Assembly (NCBI RefSeq): GCF_037042905.1
Contig: NC_087245.1
Span: 24,118,501 to 24,182,500, forward strand
DNA: 64,000 bases
Reading direction: 5' to 3'
Origin: Lytechinus pictus
Taxonomy: Eukaryota > Echinodermata > Echinoidea > Temnopleuroida > Toxopneustidae
Shown: in pieces, positions 45,311 to 58,103 of the stretch
Layout: every line of letters begins with the position of its first letter
Position numbering within the stretch: the stretch's first letter is position 1
The notes under the pieces: generated by a model
What the model saw: the letters and a program-made list of their open reading frames with translations, nothing else
Told to the model about the DNA's origin: nothing
The model's database searches: none
Position numbers and translations under genes: made by a program

Positions 45311-46123
45311 CTAGGGGTGCGTTTATCCGCCACTTTTTTACCCTAGAATCATGATCTGAATCATGATTCAAATCATGATTCTGCAGAATCACGATTGCGT
45401 TTAGTCGAAATTGAATATAATCATGATTAGAATCACAAACATGAAACACGAAAAAAGGGGCGTTTGGAAAGACGTTTCTGCAGAATCACGTACGAAAATG
45501 TTCGAATAAACGATATCGTGATTTGAATCATGATTCTATGACCTCACTGTTGTGTCGGGCTACTTTCGGTTTGACTCTTGCCTAGCTCAATGCGCTGTAT
45601 GTACATGAATATGTACTACGCATGCATTTCTTGTCATGTTCAAGCTCTGTGTTGGTCATCGCATCGTCCACTACTGTTCATTTATTGGTCATGTCTTCAA
45701 CTTCAAGTTCTATAGTAAATGAATTAACTGGACAGACAATGATCTCAGTTGTTGAGTATACAGTATCAATACTAAATTGGATCTACGCTGAAATTCACTT
45801 CCGAACACCATCTTGGATAAACTAACAAGATGAATAGAAGCATATGGACCATATATGATAGAAGTAAACAAAATGAGGTATAGACTGAATTCTGGAAGCA
45901 AAAGATTTTTCGAGAGCCGAAACACGTGCGAAAAACTTCCTCTGTCAAACTGCGCACTAGTGATGCGCACTGGATTGGCCCGAATCTGAGGAGAAACGGC
46001 ATTGGAATGAAGGTCGTCTAAACGCTGATTTTTTGATATTGTGATTCATGTTTGTGTTTTGAATCATGATTCAAATCATGATTCAAATCATGATTCTGGC
46101 TTGAGGTCGCATAAACGCAGCCT
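45311..46123. mobile_element. TIR element with tandem aatcatgatt palindromes at both ends
   Basis: The outer ends ctaggggtgcgtttatcc and ataaacgcagcctag are inverted. Next inside on both sides are runs of the palindrome aatcatgatt (about 45350-45385, 45525-45535 and 46060-46095). The interior is non-coding and CG-poor except near the centre. On either side of the element lie related ~75-bp stretches (ggtctctgtta.tttggttgttccgc... ending acagaga) at about 45185-45260 and 46168-46225. Confidence 0.6.
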
Positions 46124-46429
46124 AGATCTACAATGTAGATGTAGCATGACTAGACCAAAAGATTTCGGTCTCTGTTATGTTGGTTGTTCCGCTGAACTCC
46201 GTTGGCTCCACTCACCAAATACAGAGACCGAAGTTGTAGCTCGATCTGTACAGGGACTCAATGGCCATATGTTTATGTATTAAGTTCAGATCAACCTGGG
46301 AAGTGGGAGTTGCGCGACAGCCGAAGTAAGTCACTGTTTTCCCCCCTTTTAAATGCTTGCTGATTTTGTTAAAATTATATCTAAACACAGGAAGCACTTG
46401 TAGTCATTATAACCATGATTAACATACGC

Positions 46430-47110
46430 ATCTCACTATTGCAAGCGCGAAGCGCGAGCTGAAAATTTAGGAAATTCAGACCTGAAGAGGGGCATTCTAA
46501 GGCTTGTTTGTAGGAATGCACTAAGACCATACGTATTTCACTAATCAAATGATGCGAGTGCGAAGCGCGAGCTGAAAATTTTTGATATTCAAATCAGAAA
46601 AAGGGACATCTTAAGGAATATTTTTAAAGAATCCATTAAGAGTATACATATCTTACCATAGTCAACTAATGTGAATGCCAAGCACTTGCTGATTTGGTTA
46701 GAATTACATCTAAACACATGAAGCACTTTTTTAGTCCTTGTAATCATGATTATCACATGCATCTCACTAATCAAATATTGCGAGCGCGAACAGAAAATAA
46801 AGGAAATTCAGACCTGAAGAGGGGCATTCTAAGGCTTGTTTGTAGGAATTCACTAAGACCATATGTATTTCACTAACTAAATGATGCGAGTGCGAAGCGC
46901 GAGCTGAAATTTTTTTATATTCAAACCAGAAAATGGGACATTTTAAGGACTGATTTTAGGAATTCATGAAGAGCAGATATCTCACCAATCCTTTAATGCG
47001 AACGTAAGCACGGACAGGAAATGTTTTATATTAAGACCGTAAAATGGGCCGATCACTTTTAGTAGTCATGAAAAAGAAGAATATGTCACTACATAAAATG
47101 ATAATAGCTC
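46430..47110. repeat. ~113-bp tandem repeat with gcgaagcgcgagctgaaaat core
   Basis: The core occurs near 46447, 46562, 46787 (partial) and 46893, each followed by a body such as gaaattcagacctgaagagg, ggcattctaaggcttgttt and a cactaa(t/c)caaatgatgcgag tail. The same unit makes up the interior of the element at 50.27-51.78 kb, so this is probably a fragment of that family. Confidence 0.7.
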
Positions 47111-47559
47111 GAAGTGCGAGGAAATGTATTTGTTGTATATTAACTTGTATATTAACTCTCAAATATACTTGAAAACTATAGTATTCCGAAAAAATATTTG
47201 ATCTATTATATCTCGTTAAACAGACAATGCAAGCACCAGGAACAATGAAGACATTAGCCCTGAGCAAATCATGTTTCATAAAGTTATGAAAAAAGTGTTT
47301 TTATGCAAAAACGTGATTATATGTGTACAAAGTCAATGCAAATTGACATACATAAATGTATGATTATTTTTACTTTGGTTGGTTAAGATAGATTTATTTT
47401 ATGTTGTTTATGTTCGCAAAAGGATTTCCGACAAAGTCCATCGAAAAAAAACAATAAAAACAAAGGTTTGAAAAAACAAAGAAATACATAAGAATAAAAA
47501 AAACAATAAGATACATAATAAATTGATTATTTTTCTTCAATTTTGTTTAGATTATTGGT

Positions 47560-47880
47560 AGAAATGTAAAAAATTAGAATTCTACTAGCTTTATAAATTG
47601 AGTTAAAGGCAAGAACATACACAAAAACGCCTAATTAGGGCAAACTTCATACGTTTATTTGCATAATTAATTAATTAATTTAAAAAGTGTAAGCAATTTA
47701 GAAAAATTTTTCTATTCGGTCTTGTAGTTTACATCCGGCTCTAAGCACATGCAAATTTTTGCGGCAATTGCGCAATCAACCGCCGAGATCTGAGGGGGGA
47801 GGTCAAATTGACCCCCCCCCCCAGTATATGTTGGTCTGAAATAGCCCAGTTAAGATAAGGTTAAGGGTATTTATCTCACT
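47560..47880. repeat. Dispersed repeat, copy 1
   Basis: Contains ttgcataattaattaatt, cgcaatcaaccgccgagatctg, a G run, aaattgacccccc and ggtctgaaatagcccagttaa. The same order appears at about 54960-55245. Probably one end of a DNA transposon; both G/C runs face each other as in a short hairpin. Confidence 0.6.
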
Positions 47881-48289
47881 GATTTTAACACAGATAAAAT
47901 ATTTTATTTTATCTGAGATGAAATGGATCTCAGAATACCACCCCCGACCCCCCCCCAAAGTAGTGAATCTTATATGGTGACATTTATTGAATTCACTCAA
48001 TCTGAGTACACTGTACACTTGCAATGTAGATTTTGCAAACATTGCATTGGAAATTTCATTATTACTAAGTTGCCATAATTTTTGTTGTATATTGCTTAAT
48101 AACATGGATAGAATTATTAATAGTAATGTTCACTTAGGAATGCACCATTCAAAGAAAAATATCAAAAGAGTTCTTTTTTATATAGGTACTTTGAAATAGT
48201 TCTTCATGCAAAAAAAAATAACATAGAGGCCACCCACAATATTGACAAATAAAATTAATTGCTGGCTTTTATTTATTCTGATGTATTAC

Positions 48290-49480
48290 TTTGCTTTTGC
48301 ATTGATTACTTTTCCTTGTTTTTAGCTTATTTCGCGGCGTTGCATCCGTCGTCTTTCGTCCGTCCACAATTCCAAAATGCTTTGTCATTTCAAGTCCGAT
48401 TTCAATTCTGTTTGCTTTATATGATAGCACAGGTGGGGGATTCAAAACTTCTACACAGAATTTTGAAACTCATTAAATATGCTAATTCATGCGCATTTTT
48501 TCAAAATTCACAAAAAATGCTTCTTTATTTATTGACAGATTTTGATTTTTTGCTTCCACCTGGTAGAGCTTTATGAAGTTCACCAAACTTCTACGCAGAA
48601 TTTTGAAATTTTGACTAAAACATTTTTTATGCTAATTGAAGCGAAATTTTTTAATGCATATTTTTCAAAATTCACATAAAATGCTTCTTTATTTGTTGAC
48701 TGATTTGATTATTTTTTCTTCCATCTGGTTGAGCTGCATGAGGTTCACAAACTTCAACAAATAATTTTGACTAGAAAATTACTTAAATGCTAATTTATGC
48801 AAAATTTATTCATAATCACAAATAAATGCTTTATTAGTTGGTCAATTTTGATTTTTTTTTCCCTCCATCTGGTGGAGCTACATGAGGGTCACCAAACTTC
48901 CCCACAGAATTTTAAAATGTTGACTAGAAAATTATGCTAATTTGTGATATTTATGCGAAATTTATCAATAAATCACAAAAAATGCTTATTTCTCCTTCAT
49001 TTGTCAAAATTTGTTTGCTTTATATGTTATACCGAGGTTGTTTTACCTGACTGCTAAGAAAGCACGAATGCCTGTGAGCAAGCAACCAGGGGACCAACGG
49101 CTTAAGGTCCTCTCCGAGGGACCTGGTAATGAGGATAAATGCCTTACCAAAGGGCACTAGCGCACCACTTGGGAATCGAACCCGAGTCACCGGAATCCGA
49201 AACCCCCGCTCTACCGACTGAGCTATCGCGCCTCCAGGTGGGGGATACAAAATTAGAAATCATTAAATATGCTGCATGTATTTCATGCATATTTTTCAAA
49301 ACTCACAATAAATGCTTCTTATTTATTTGTTAACCGATTTTGATTTTTTTTGTTCCATCTGAGAGCTACATGGGGTTCACCAAGGTTTTACACAGAATTA
49401 AGAAATTTTGACTAGAAGATTATTTATGCTTATACAATTTTTTTTTCATAAATCACAAAAAAGCTTCTCTCATTTATTCA
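48290..49480. repeat. ~140-170-bp tandem repeat, interrupted by a SINE
   Basis: The phrase aacttctacacagaattttgaaa, or a variant, recurs near 48448, 48586, 48752, 48895 and 49382. Between occurrences are atgctaattgaagcgaaattt, aaaatgcttctttatttgttgac and cttccatctggttgagct. The long interval contains the SINE at 49031-49236. The start (cgtcgtctttcgtccgtccac) recalls a repeat seen widely in marine invertebrates. Confidence 0.7.
49031..49236 (-). mobile_element. tRNA-derived SINE inserted in the tandem array
   Basis: On the minus strand it starts ggcgcgatagctcagtcggt (A box), then cgggttcgattcccaagtgg (B box). The body is gcgctagtgccctttggtaa, tcctcattaccaggtccctc and aggaccttaagccgttggtc, with cttgctcacaggcattcgtg near the 3' end. 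The tRNA-like part almost fits a cloverleaf, but the anticodon arm (gggggtttcggattccgg) is irregular, and the attached body marks a SINE. Confidence 0.8.
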
Positions 49481-50265
49481 TCAATTTCAATTCTGTTTCC
49501 TCAATTTATGTCACCAATATAATTCACTACATTGTCAACTGGGCTGAAATTAAAAATTGTGTTCAATTTCTTTGCGAGTTGCCGGATGAGCTCCACATCA
49601 TTGATGTGCTAGTATTGTATTAATTTACCTTTTTAAAGTCAATGGTTAAGCCCACCAGTAGCTGAAGTAACCTTATTTTATGATTTGGCCCGATAACTTG
49701 TAATGTAACTACATGTACTACTACTTCTAGCATCATTAGTGTATGAAAAGTAGGAATGGAAATATTTCTTTTTTTTTTAAAGTGAATAGTCTTGTGTATC
49801 ATGTGAAAGAAACTCAGATTCATTAAGTTGTATGTGGTATTAAAGAATGACCATGTGCCATCCATTGACCACCCATTAACAAAATGGATGTACCAAACAA
49901 ACCCATATTGATGTTCTGAAAGTATTATTTAGACTGAGATATTTTGTCTCTAAATTATTTTGGAATTTGTTCTTCCTAAGATGCAAAACAAGAGTATTTT
50001 CCTAATTTTGAATTCCAGTAAATTTAAAACTTAAAACCTTTCATTGATACTTCTCTGCAATCAAGACAGGAAGTGCCTAATTACTGTGTCAAAGTTGCTC
50101 TAGGCTGATTTGAACGAGTTCTAATCCTCTTTTTGTTACCTTGTACAATAGTGTGAGGGTAAGCTTGCTTCAATAGACTTGCCAAATTTAATCCCTCTTT
50201 TGTCAAAAGTAAACATCTGTGGGAGTCAAAGTTCTTCTCTTGGTAATGAGGGTTATAACATCCAG

Positions 50266-51775
50266 TGGCGTAGCTAGGATTTTTTCCTGGGGGGCACTGG
50301 GGGGTCCTTGCTTTTTCAGGGGGGGGGGACATTTTTTTCTGTGTGTGTGTATATACTATGTCACAAGGGCAGATCCGAATGGGGGTGGAGCCCGAAATTA
50401 TCTTCACCTATATTTTCCCCGATCAGTCACTTCTATAAAACAACCTAAAATATGAAATAATCTCATAAGCTCTATATAAAAAAGTGCGAGCGCGAAGCGC
50501 GAGCGATTTTTTTTATCTTTCATTTATTTTGTCCTGAAAATTGAACATTCTGGGCACAGTTTAATCCTGAACAAGATGTGTATGTAACTAGATAATTACT
50601 GCAAACGCAAAGCACGAGCAGAAACTTGTAATGAATGTTCTAGCATGATCGGAAACAGACCTGTTAAGGACTGTTTACAGCTACCCACGAATACGGTACA
50701 TATATCAATAATGGGAGCGTGAAGCGGGAGCTAAAACTTCATTTCGACCTAAATAATTGACATTCTAAGCACTTTTTGTAATCATAAATGGGATAGGTGC
50801 ATGTATGTAACTAAACAATTTGGAAGAAAATTAAGATTTTAGACCTAAAAGCGGGACACTCTATTCATATTTTGTAAATTATGAATAGGATATGGTTAAT
50901 TGGGTATCATTGATAATTATTGATATTCTGATCTGAAACTGGATAAGCATATTTTAAATAAAGAACATTCAGGCTATCTCAATAAACATGCATGCGCATA
51001 TTTTAGATTTAGACCTAGAATCTTGGCATTCTGAATACATTTTTATAATCATGAAGATCAATAATGCAAGCGCGAGCTGAAAACATTTGATATTATGATC
51101 TGAAGAGGGTTAATTTAAAAAACTATTTCAAGTACTGTGTAGGAAAATTGTGAAGTGGATGTGGATCACACTTTATAATGAAAGATTTGTTTATCTAACA
51201 TGCGTAATGACAACGTGGAAGTTTTTGTTTTTAAGGCTTGACAACTAGAAATAAAAAAATAGGCCTACGTTTTGACAGTCACATCTGAAAATTGATATTT
51301 TGAGAACTTTATGGAATACATGAAGACAAGGAACTTGGCAATCAAATAATGCGACCACGCAGCGTGAGCTTAAAATGTTGATAATTATGTAGACCATATT
51401 AACAGACATTTTACAGAGTGCATTAAATGAAAAAAAAACAATGAAAGCTCGATGTCCGAGATGAAATATGTTTTGTATATTGACTTCAAAACTTGACATT
51501 TTAAGCTCCATATCAGCCTATTGAGCAAGATATGAATCTCATCGAACAGGAAATTTGAGCGTGAAGCGCTAGCGAAAATTTTATTTAGTAACATGAAAGA
51601 TTTTTTGTTTTGCAAGTCTCACTCGTCTTCCTCCTCTTCTTTTTTCCTTCTGTCTTTCCCCTTCTCTTTTCTTTCTTTTTTTTTTTGCTCCGCCAATTTT
51701 TTCAGGGGGGGCAGCCGGGGGGGGGGGGGCACGTGCCCCTCCTGGCCCCCCCCCCCCCCCCCCCCCCCCGTAGCA
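50266..51775. mobile_element. GTAGCC-type element, copy B, with internal ~113-bp repeats
   Basis: Begins tggcgtagctaggatttttt and ends in ttttttcaggggggggcagc, long G and C runs, then gtagcatac. The interior contains gcgagcgcgaagcgcgagcg near 50487 and drifting copies (acgcaaagcacgagcagaaa, gcgtgaagcgggagctaaaa, gcgtgaagcgctagcgaaaa) at roughly 113-bp steps. No open frame of transposase size is seen. Confidence 0.65.
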
Positions 51776-53269
51776 TACTCATGCATGAATTATATATCAT
51801 TATGAAGCTAAGATTCCCCTATTTCTGTTGGCATATTCAACTGAAAATTAATTTCTGGTGACTTCTGTGGGGTTTGTAGCAATGTCAAAATCAATATTTC
51901 CCCAAATATTACCATTTCACTAAGCTACATAAATTTAAAGAGACTTTAAGGATATTACTTAATTTCATACACTTATTTGTATGATTGAGTTACATTTCTC
52001 CATTTTATAGCACCTTCCAGAATTCCAGGGGTACTGCCTATGGAGAATAATAAATGAATCACCCCAAGGCAAATCTAGCACCTCTGCTTCCCAGGGCCAT
52101 GGCATCACCTACATTTTTGTTGTTCAGTAGAAAAAATGCTCTTTGAGAGGTTTGAAGGCAAGCGGATTAAGATCAGTGCAAATACAAATGGAAATCTATC
52201 CTGAAAGTGTTTAAGGCAAGTTTTTAGAATGCTTAGTTAATAGGTTACCAAAACCTTGTTGATATCATGGATCTCTGAATGAATGATTAAGCCCACCAAA
52301 CCATACAGTAGATCTGAAACTTAGGCAATAATTTTGTTAGACTTCTTGCAACAGTTCTGAGATCTACTGAAGTATTAATAAGTCATTTTAATTTGTTGTT
52401 TATCTATTCAAGATCAACCCTCCCGAGGAAGAAAACGTCTGATGGTTTATTTTGTTGACAGAGAGACAGAGTCTGACTCCTCTCATTGCTCTGAAGCTGT
52501 ATCACGTACCTGTAGAAGGAACTTCAGCAAAAGTAAGCTATTTTTAAGTTAAAATTTTACATAATGATCATTTTATGTTACATTTTGCACTTTGTTTTAC
52601 CTGTACAAACCACAATGTAACTTGTAAGGTAATGATGATAATAGCAGGGCCCGCTGGGAGATCAGGTTTTGGAACTGCATGAGTGGCTACCCTAGTTATT
52701 TAATGAGCTACTATGGGCTAAGGAACGAATGAGAGCATTTGTCGTTTGATAAATCAATTGGAATCTTAATTTGTAACTGTCAATCTAGATCTAACTGATT
52801 AGACTGACAAGAGTAATCTTGATTTGGTAGTCATTGCATTTTCATATGTCTGTTGTCACAACATTTGGGAAATTAATTTGAAACTATTTCCATGTCATAA
52901 TATCACAATTAAAGGTCATTTCAGGTTAACTCGCATTAAACGGGGGGGGGGGGGGAGGCTGGGAGGGGGTCCCCAACAAATTTTTTCACTATGCAGCTGC
53001 GCGAATATTTTTTTTTTCCGCGCTGCTCCCTGACTTTTTACTTTTAAATATTGCACATCTTTTGAAACCAAATTTGTGATGCCTGGGTATGCGGTTGAGA
53101 AATAACACAACATTTTTTAAAGCACATGTACATGTACATGTAAGACCTGCAATTGCTCCAAAATGTGATTCTGTATACAATGCAAACTCTGTTTCTCAAC
53201 CAAAAATCATAAATGTATACACATTTTATTTTTGTTTATGTTTTGTGCTATTATTGATTGCGAAAGGGT

Positions 53270-54765
53270 CAGGGTTGGCCGATTTAAATCACGTTGATTT
53301 AAATCATGATTTAAATCACTTCCATTGAAACGTGTTCAAATGATTGAAATTTTTTTTATTTGTGGCTAATTTATTTTTAATCAAAATTGAAAGATTTTAT
53401 CAACTTTATATCATCAAAACATGAATAAATACTTCATATCTACTCTCCAAACAATTGAAATCATGTCATTAAAAATCAGGATAATATTGCATTATAGCCT
53501 ATAAAGTGGTGAACACTCGCCCCCTACTCCACTTGCACTATGATTTTAAAAAATAATTGATTTGAAATAACTGACATTGAAACATGTACAAATGATTGAC
53601 ATGTGGCAGTAATATTTTTTTTTACTCAAAACAGAAAGATTTTATCAACGTTATATCATCGAAACAAAATCCTTCATATCTACTCAAAACAATTGAAATC
53701 ATATGTTTAAGACAGGTTGATCTTGCAATGTAGCCTATCTCGGTTAACACTTTATACGCAGCTGTACACCCACAGCAATAATGGTACTCCAGAACAAAAA
53801 AAATATGTTTAAAAAAGGGAATTCAAAGAGTAAAAACTGAATTTATACTATTATAGGCCTGAATTTAGCCAAGGCCTGTTCATACTTTCTGTACAATTGT
53901 GCTCATTCAGCAGGTACACTGAGAAAGGTTCAATAATGCACAGATAATTGAGTGCAATAATACACAAAATCTGCATTGTCCCTGGTTTTATCCCATTAGT
54001 ATAACATTTTATTACATGTATTTAAAGCTGTAGAACCAGGTGTTCTTATTCCTAGCAAAACTGCTAAGAACTGCCAAATTAATATTTCAGGTTTATTTTA
54101 CTAGAAACCTCCCACTTCCCCGATTGTACGAAAAGAAATAATTGAAATAAACTTGCAACTTTTTCCCAGTAAGTCACAGCTTTGCAAACAATGCTTTGAA
54201 CAGTAAAAAAGTTCAAATTGTGGCTCAAATAACAAAGGATGTTTAACAAATAAAAAAAATTGTAGTTTTCTTTAACACATTATTTTCTGTTCTTGGCATG
54301 AAAATCGAGAATGTTTCTCTTTGAAGAATGTGAGTTTCTGAGTCATGGAATTCTTCCAAAGAAACTGATCCTCGTTTCATGTTTGAATAGGAATACGGTA
54401 CTAACTTTGCTGTACCAAGACCCAAACCATTCAGTAGGAGCTGAATACCTTATACGAGAGGATGCAGAAAACAGCCTCGTCATCATGACTTTCAATACGG
54501 TACTCAATATAAATTCTATTTTGACTGGAGTTTATTATCATGAAATAGAATAGAACTTAATAATAATTTTAGTTTCAAAATGTATGATTTTGACTCTGAC
54601 TTCAGTGTAAGGGTTATATTTTTGGTGTTTCCACTCTGTTTGAGAAATTTTTGTAAAAAAAAAAAAAAATCAAATAAATCTGATTTAGATAAAAAAATCT
54701 GATTTAAATAAAATAAATCTGATTTTTTTAATCTAAAAAAAATTCTTAAAAAATCGCCAACCCTG
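53270..54765. mobile_element. TIR element, hAT-like ends, 1.5 kb, in a DUF7869-locus intron
   Basis: The ends cagggttggccgatttaaatc and aaaaatcgccaaccctg are inverted. The adjacent sequence on both sides is rich in tgatttaaat/aaatctgattt words. CAGGG ends are typical of hAT elements, but I could not confirm an 8-bp target duplication. The interior is AT-rich and non-coding. Confidence 0.65.
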
Positions 54766-54929
54766 GAAACAAATTCCAACAAATTTCATGTAAAATAATA
54801 ATGATGATTTGAATAAAACAAAGACATACATACACTATATAAAAAAATAAAAGGCATACAAATTAATTATGTTTTGGCATTTTTTTTGGGGGGGGATATT
54901 TGTTAGAAATGAAGAATTTGATATTTTCA

Positions 54930-55245
54930 CCAAAAATTAATATTACACTATTTACATACTGTACATAAAGTGAGAGTTAACTAAAAGGCAAAAACCTTAA
55001 AGATTTACGGAAAATTTCATACTTATTTGCACAATTAATTACTAGTAATAAAATAAAAAAATCAAAATTTAAAAAAAGCTTAACTATACAACTGTCTTGT
55101 GGTTTACATATGGCTCAAGGTGCATGCAAATTTCTGTGGTGATCTTGCAATCAGCGGCCAAGATCTGAAGGGGGGGGGGGTCATTCGACCCCCCAGTAAT
55201 TCATGGTCTGAAATAACCTAGTTAAATTAGGCTTAAGAGATTTTT
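54930..55245. repeat. Dispersed repeat, copy 2
   Basis: Matches 47560-47880 in order: cacaattaattactagtaat, gcaatcagcggccaagatctg, G run, cattcgacccccc, ggtctgaaataacctagttaa. The flanking sequence differs, so this is a dispersed, not tandem, repeat. Confidence 0.6.
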
Positions 55246-55430
55246 GTCTCACCTGCATAGCAGAGTGAGACTATAGGTGCCGCTTTTTCCGACGTCGGCG
55301 TCAACACCAAATCTTAACCGAAGGTTAAGTTTTTGAAATGACAGCATAACTTAAAAAGTATATGGACCTAGTTCATGAAACTTGGCCAAAAGGTGAATCA
55401 AGTATTACTGAACATCCTGGTACATTCATG
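55246..55430. repeat. Truncated copy of a widespread tctcacctgcatagcagagt repeat
   Basis: The text tctcacctgcatagcagagt, gagactataggtgccgc, ttaaccgaaggttaagtttt and catgaaacttggccaaaagg, then aagtattactgaacatcctg, matches a repeat I recall from many molluscs and echinoderms. It is cut off about 30 bp before the acceptor of the third DUF7869-type exon. Confidence 0.6.
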
Positions 55431-55857
55431 CCCTGATGTTTTTGTTTTTGCTGACTTTACAGAGCGAAATGCAGCCTGTCTGGAATTAGCGGCAATACTG
55501 AGGATGAAATGCTGCAGAAGTTATTGTCTTCATAAGATATCAAGAATAGATGCAAGCAAGGCCCGCAGAAGATTTCAGAACAATACTCTAGCAGATCAGA
55601 GGCTATGGATTTTGCAGTACCTTATTGAACATCACAACTTTGTAAACATGGGTGGAGACTCATCCTTGGGATTACTAGGACCCGCTTATGGAAGATGGAG
55701 TCAGGATTAGCAGGTAAATGGTTCAAGAGGTACATGTATCCTTTAACATGACTAGTACCATTCTTGTAAAATTAAATCATGATACGTACTTTAAACTTTC
55801 TTTTTTTTTCACTTAATTTATTTATAAGGGATTATAGTTTTACATGTTGTCTCTTAG

Positions 55858-56123
55858 GATCTGGTTCTGCTATAATCATTGGTGCAGGAGCTAAACCCAG
55901 CAAGCTTATAAAGGACAATTCTTTGGTTCACTTGATAGACACAGATGTCTTTTCCCAAACATTACAATTATTCAAGCACAAATTCCATGTGAAAATGGGT
56001 CTCTGTGCTTATTTAGGAGATGGGGAAGGGGAGTCTGCTTGTTTTAATCTCAAACAAGTCTTTAACATATTGTTATATGTGCATGCTGGAGAGAAAGATA
56101 CATGTAATGAAGAGGAGTGCTGA
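55858..56123 (+). other. Isolated open frame after a splice acceptor, unrecognised
   Basis: After tctcttag a plus-strand frame runs to TGA at 56121 (residues such as SLVHLIDTDVFSQTLQLF, KMGLCAYLGDGEGES). Composition is balanced and protein-like, but it does not match the expected DUF7869-type order and has no donor. It could be a skipped or alternative exon, or chance. Confidence 0.2.
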
Positions 56124-57017
56124 TATGATAAGACAACTGCAGGATGCTTGATTGTAGGGATAGAGTAAAGAAACTCAAAATCCTCCTTACAATGAAAGGT
56201 GCGTTAATATCAAATTTTTTCGACGAATACTGGTCTAAAAAATGGACTTAAAAGCATTAAAATTGGACATATATAAGACGTTGGATATCAAAATTTAGTA
56301 CACCCAAAATTTCACCAGCAGAAATGTGGTTGTCACCTTTCTCTTTACTCAGTCTTTCCATTGCTTGGCTTGGAATTTAGAACGTAGATAATTCACCCAA
56401 ATAGAATTTCAAAGGGTAAAAAATTACCAAGTACATGTACAAGGGGTACCAAGTTCAAATATTTGGAGGCAGGATATGATTTAAGGATCAAAGGTAATCA
56501 GAATTAATTGATAACATTTTAAAGTGATCACAATTTTAAAGCGATAGCAATTGTTGTACATGTGACCAGTGTAAATTAAGCTCAGGGAATAATATGAAAA
56601 TTTTCTATTGATAATAATATTGTAGAAGATACATGTTTATAGTTTCTTTTGCTTTAAATGTACCACCTCGGTATTCATTTAACCTCCAGAAGGATTGGTG
56701 ACATCTCGTCCATCAAATCAACATCATAAAGGACTTTTTTGTCTGTGATGACGTCAATGGTGTGGCTTAGTGAATTTGTCGATAAGTTTGAAGAGAAACT
56801 GCCAACCAACAACAAAATCCATCTTCCATCATGCCTTACACGTGGAAATGTGTATTGGATTATGAAGGAGGAAGTAGAAGAGCAAGGAGGTTCTGTTTGT
56901 AGTCAGCAATACTTCTTCCGCAAATGGAGACAGGAAATGTCTCATGTTACCATTCCAAAGGTAGGTGATTCTCATGAGTATTTGCACTGTATATTTACAA
57001 AACTATTATACCTTTAA

Positions 57018-57685
57018 CCATAAAAAAAACTGGGCTATTTTGATACCTTAGAAGACTGGGGCAGGGCTGATTCAGCCCCTCCCCCCATATGATCTTGGCC
57101 ATTGATCGCGATGAAAATCTGCACTCGCATTTCACATGGCATAATCTACAAAATGGTAAAATCAATTTTCAAAAATATTACATTGCTAATTAATTATGCC
57201 AATGTATTATGCTAATTTATGCATTAAAAAAAACCTTTCCTCTATCTGAATAAGGCCCTTTTGCTAAAAATAATTCAATATCGCAATTATTATTTTTATA
57301 TATATCATTATTTCTAGAATTCTGATTGATTTCTTTGTTTTATATTGATTTTTTTTATGGAAATCATTGTTACTCTGACCATAGACAACATGATATTTAT
57401 TATGTTTAATCAGTGAAAGGAGAAAAGGTAATACATTTATGAACTTGGGCTAAAAACAATATTTGCATCGGATTTGAACAAAAATTCATGTTTTGGGGCA
57501 ATTTGGGGTCTGTATGCACTAACAAAATATTGGGTAATTTTGGAACCATGTATTCAGGGGTCGCAAGTTTATTCTCAAAAGTTGTGTGAGACTTTAAAAT
57601 GAAAATTTAGTCAATGGCGCAGTCAGACAATTTCGCACGGCAGATATATCACAAAAAATGTTGAGGGGAAATCTGAATCATAGGG
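57018..57685. mobile_element. piggyBac-like MITE, copy in a DUF7869-locus intron (668 bp)
   Basis: TTAA at 57014-57017 and 57686-57689 flank degraded ends (ccataaaaaaaactggg and atcatagggt). The interior words gatcttggccattgatcgcg and ggggtcgcaagtttattctc parallel those of the copies at 14694-15372 and 61345-62791. It begins 57 bases after the donor at 56961. Confidence 0.7.
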
Positions 57686-58103
57686 TTAATTATAAAACCA
57701 GAGATTTTGCATTTTATTGAAAAATTTGAAATAACTTCCTATTTCTATCACATTTCATGAAGCTGTTTTGAAACCAAGTAGATTTGATATACTTGACTAT
57801 GTATTCCCCAACATAAACACAGGTCTTTAGGTGATCTACAATAATATAGCATACTTTGCTGGCTTTAGCAGTGCAGCTGCTACAATGGTATAGCACCCAA
57901 CTATGATGATGTTAACTACTATTCCTTGAAAAATTTAGAAAATAAACATTGTGTAATTCTCTCTTTATTTGTTTATTCCAGGTGAACCGGTTTTCGAAAT
58001 GCGACATATGCACCAAACTGAAATCTTGCCTAGAGAAGACAACTGGCAGAGAAGAGAGACAAACTTTACTGCAAGAAAGAGAGTCACACCTTTTCCAGCA
58101 AAA

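Noticed and set aside
49160..49236. Possible tRNA gene on the minus strand
   Set aside because: A and B boxes are good, but the anticodon arm does not form a clean 5-bp stem and the sequence continues into a typical SINE body.
52412..52461. Longer version of the second DUF7869-type exon starting at 52412
   Set aside because: Joined to the first exon it meets an in-frame TGA; the shorter start at 52462 keeps the frame. It would be valid only with a different upstream exon.
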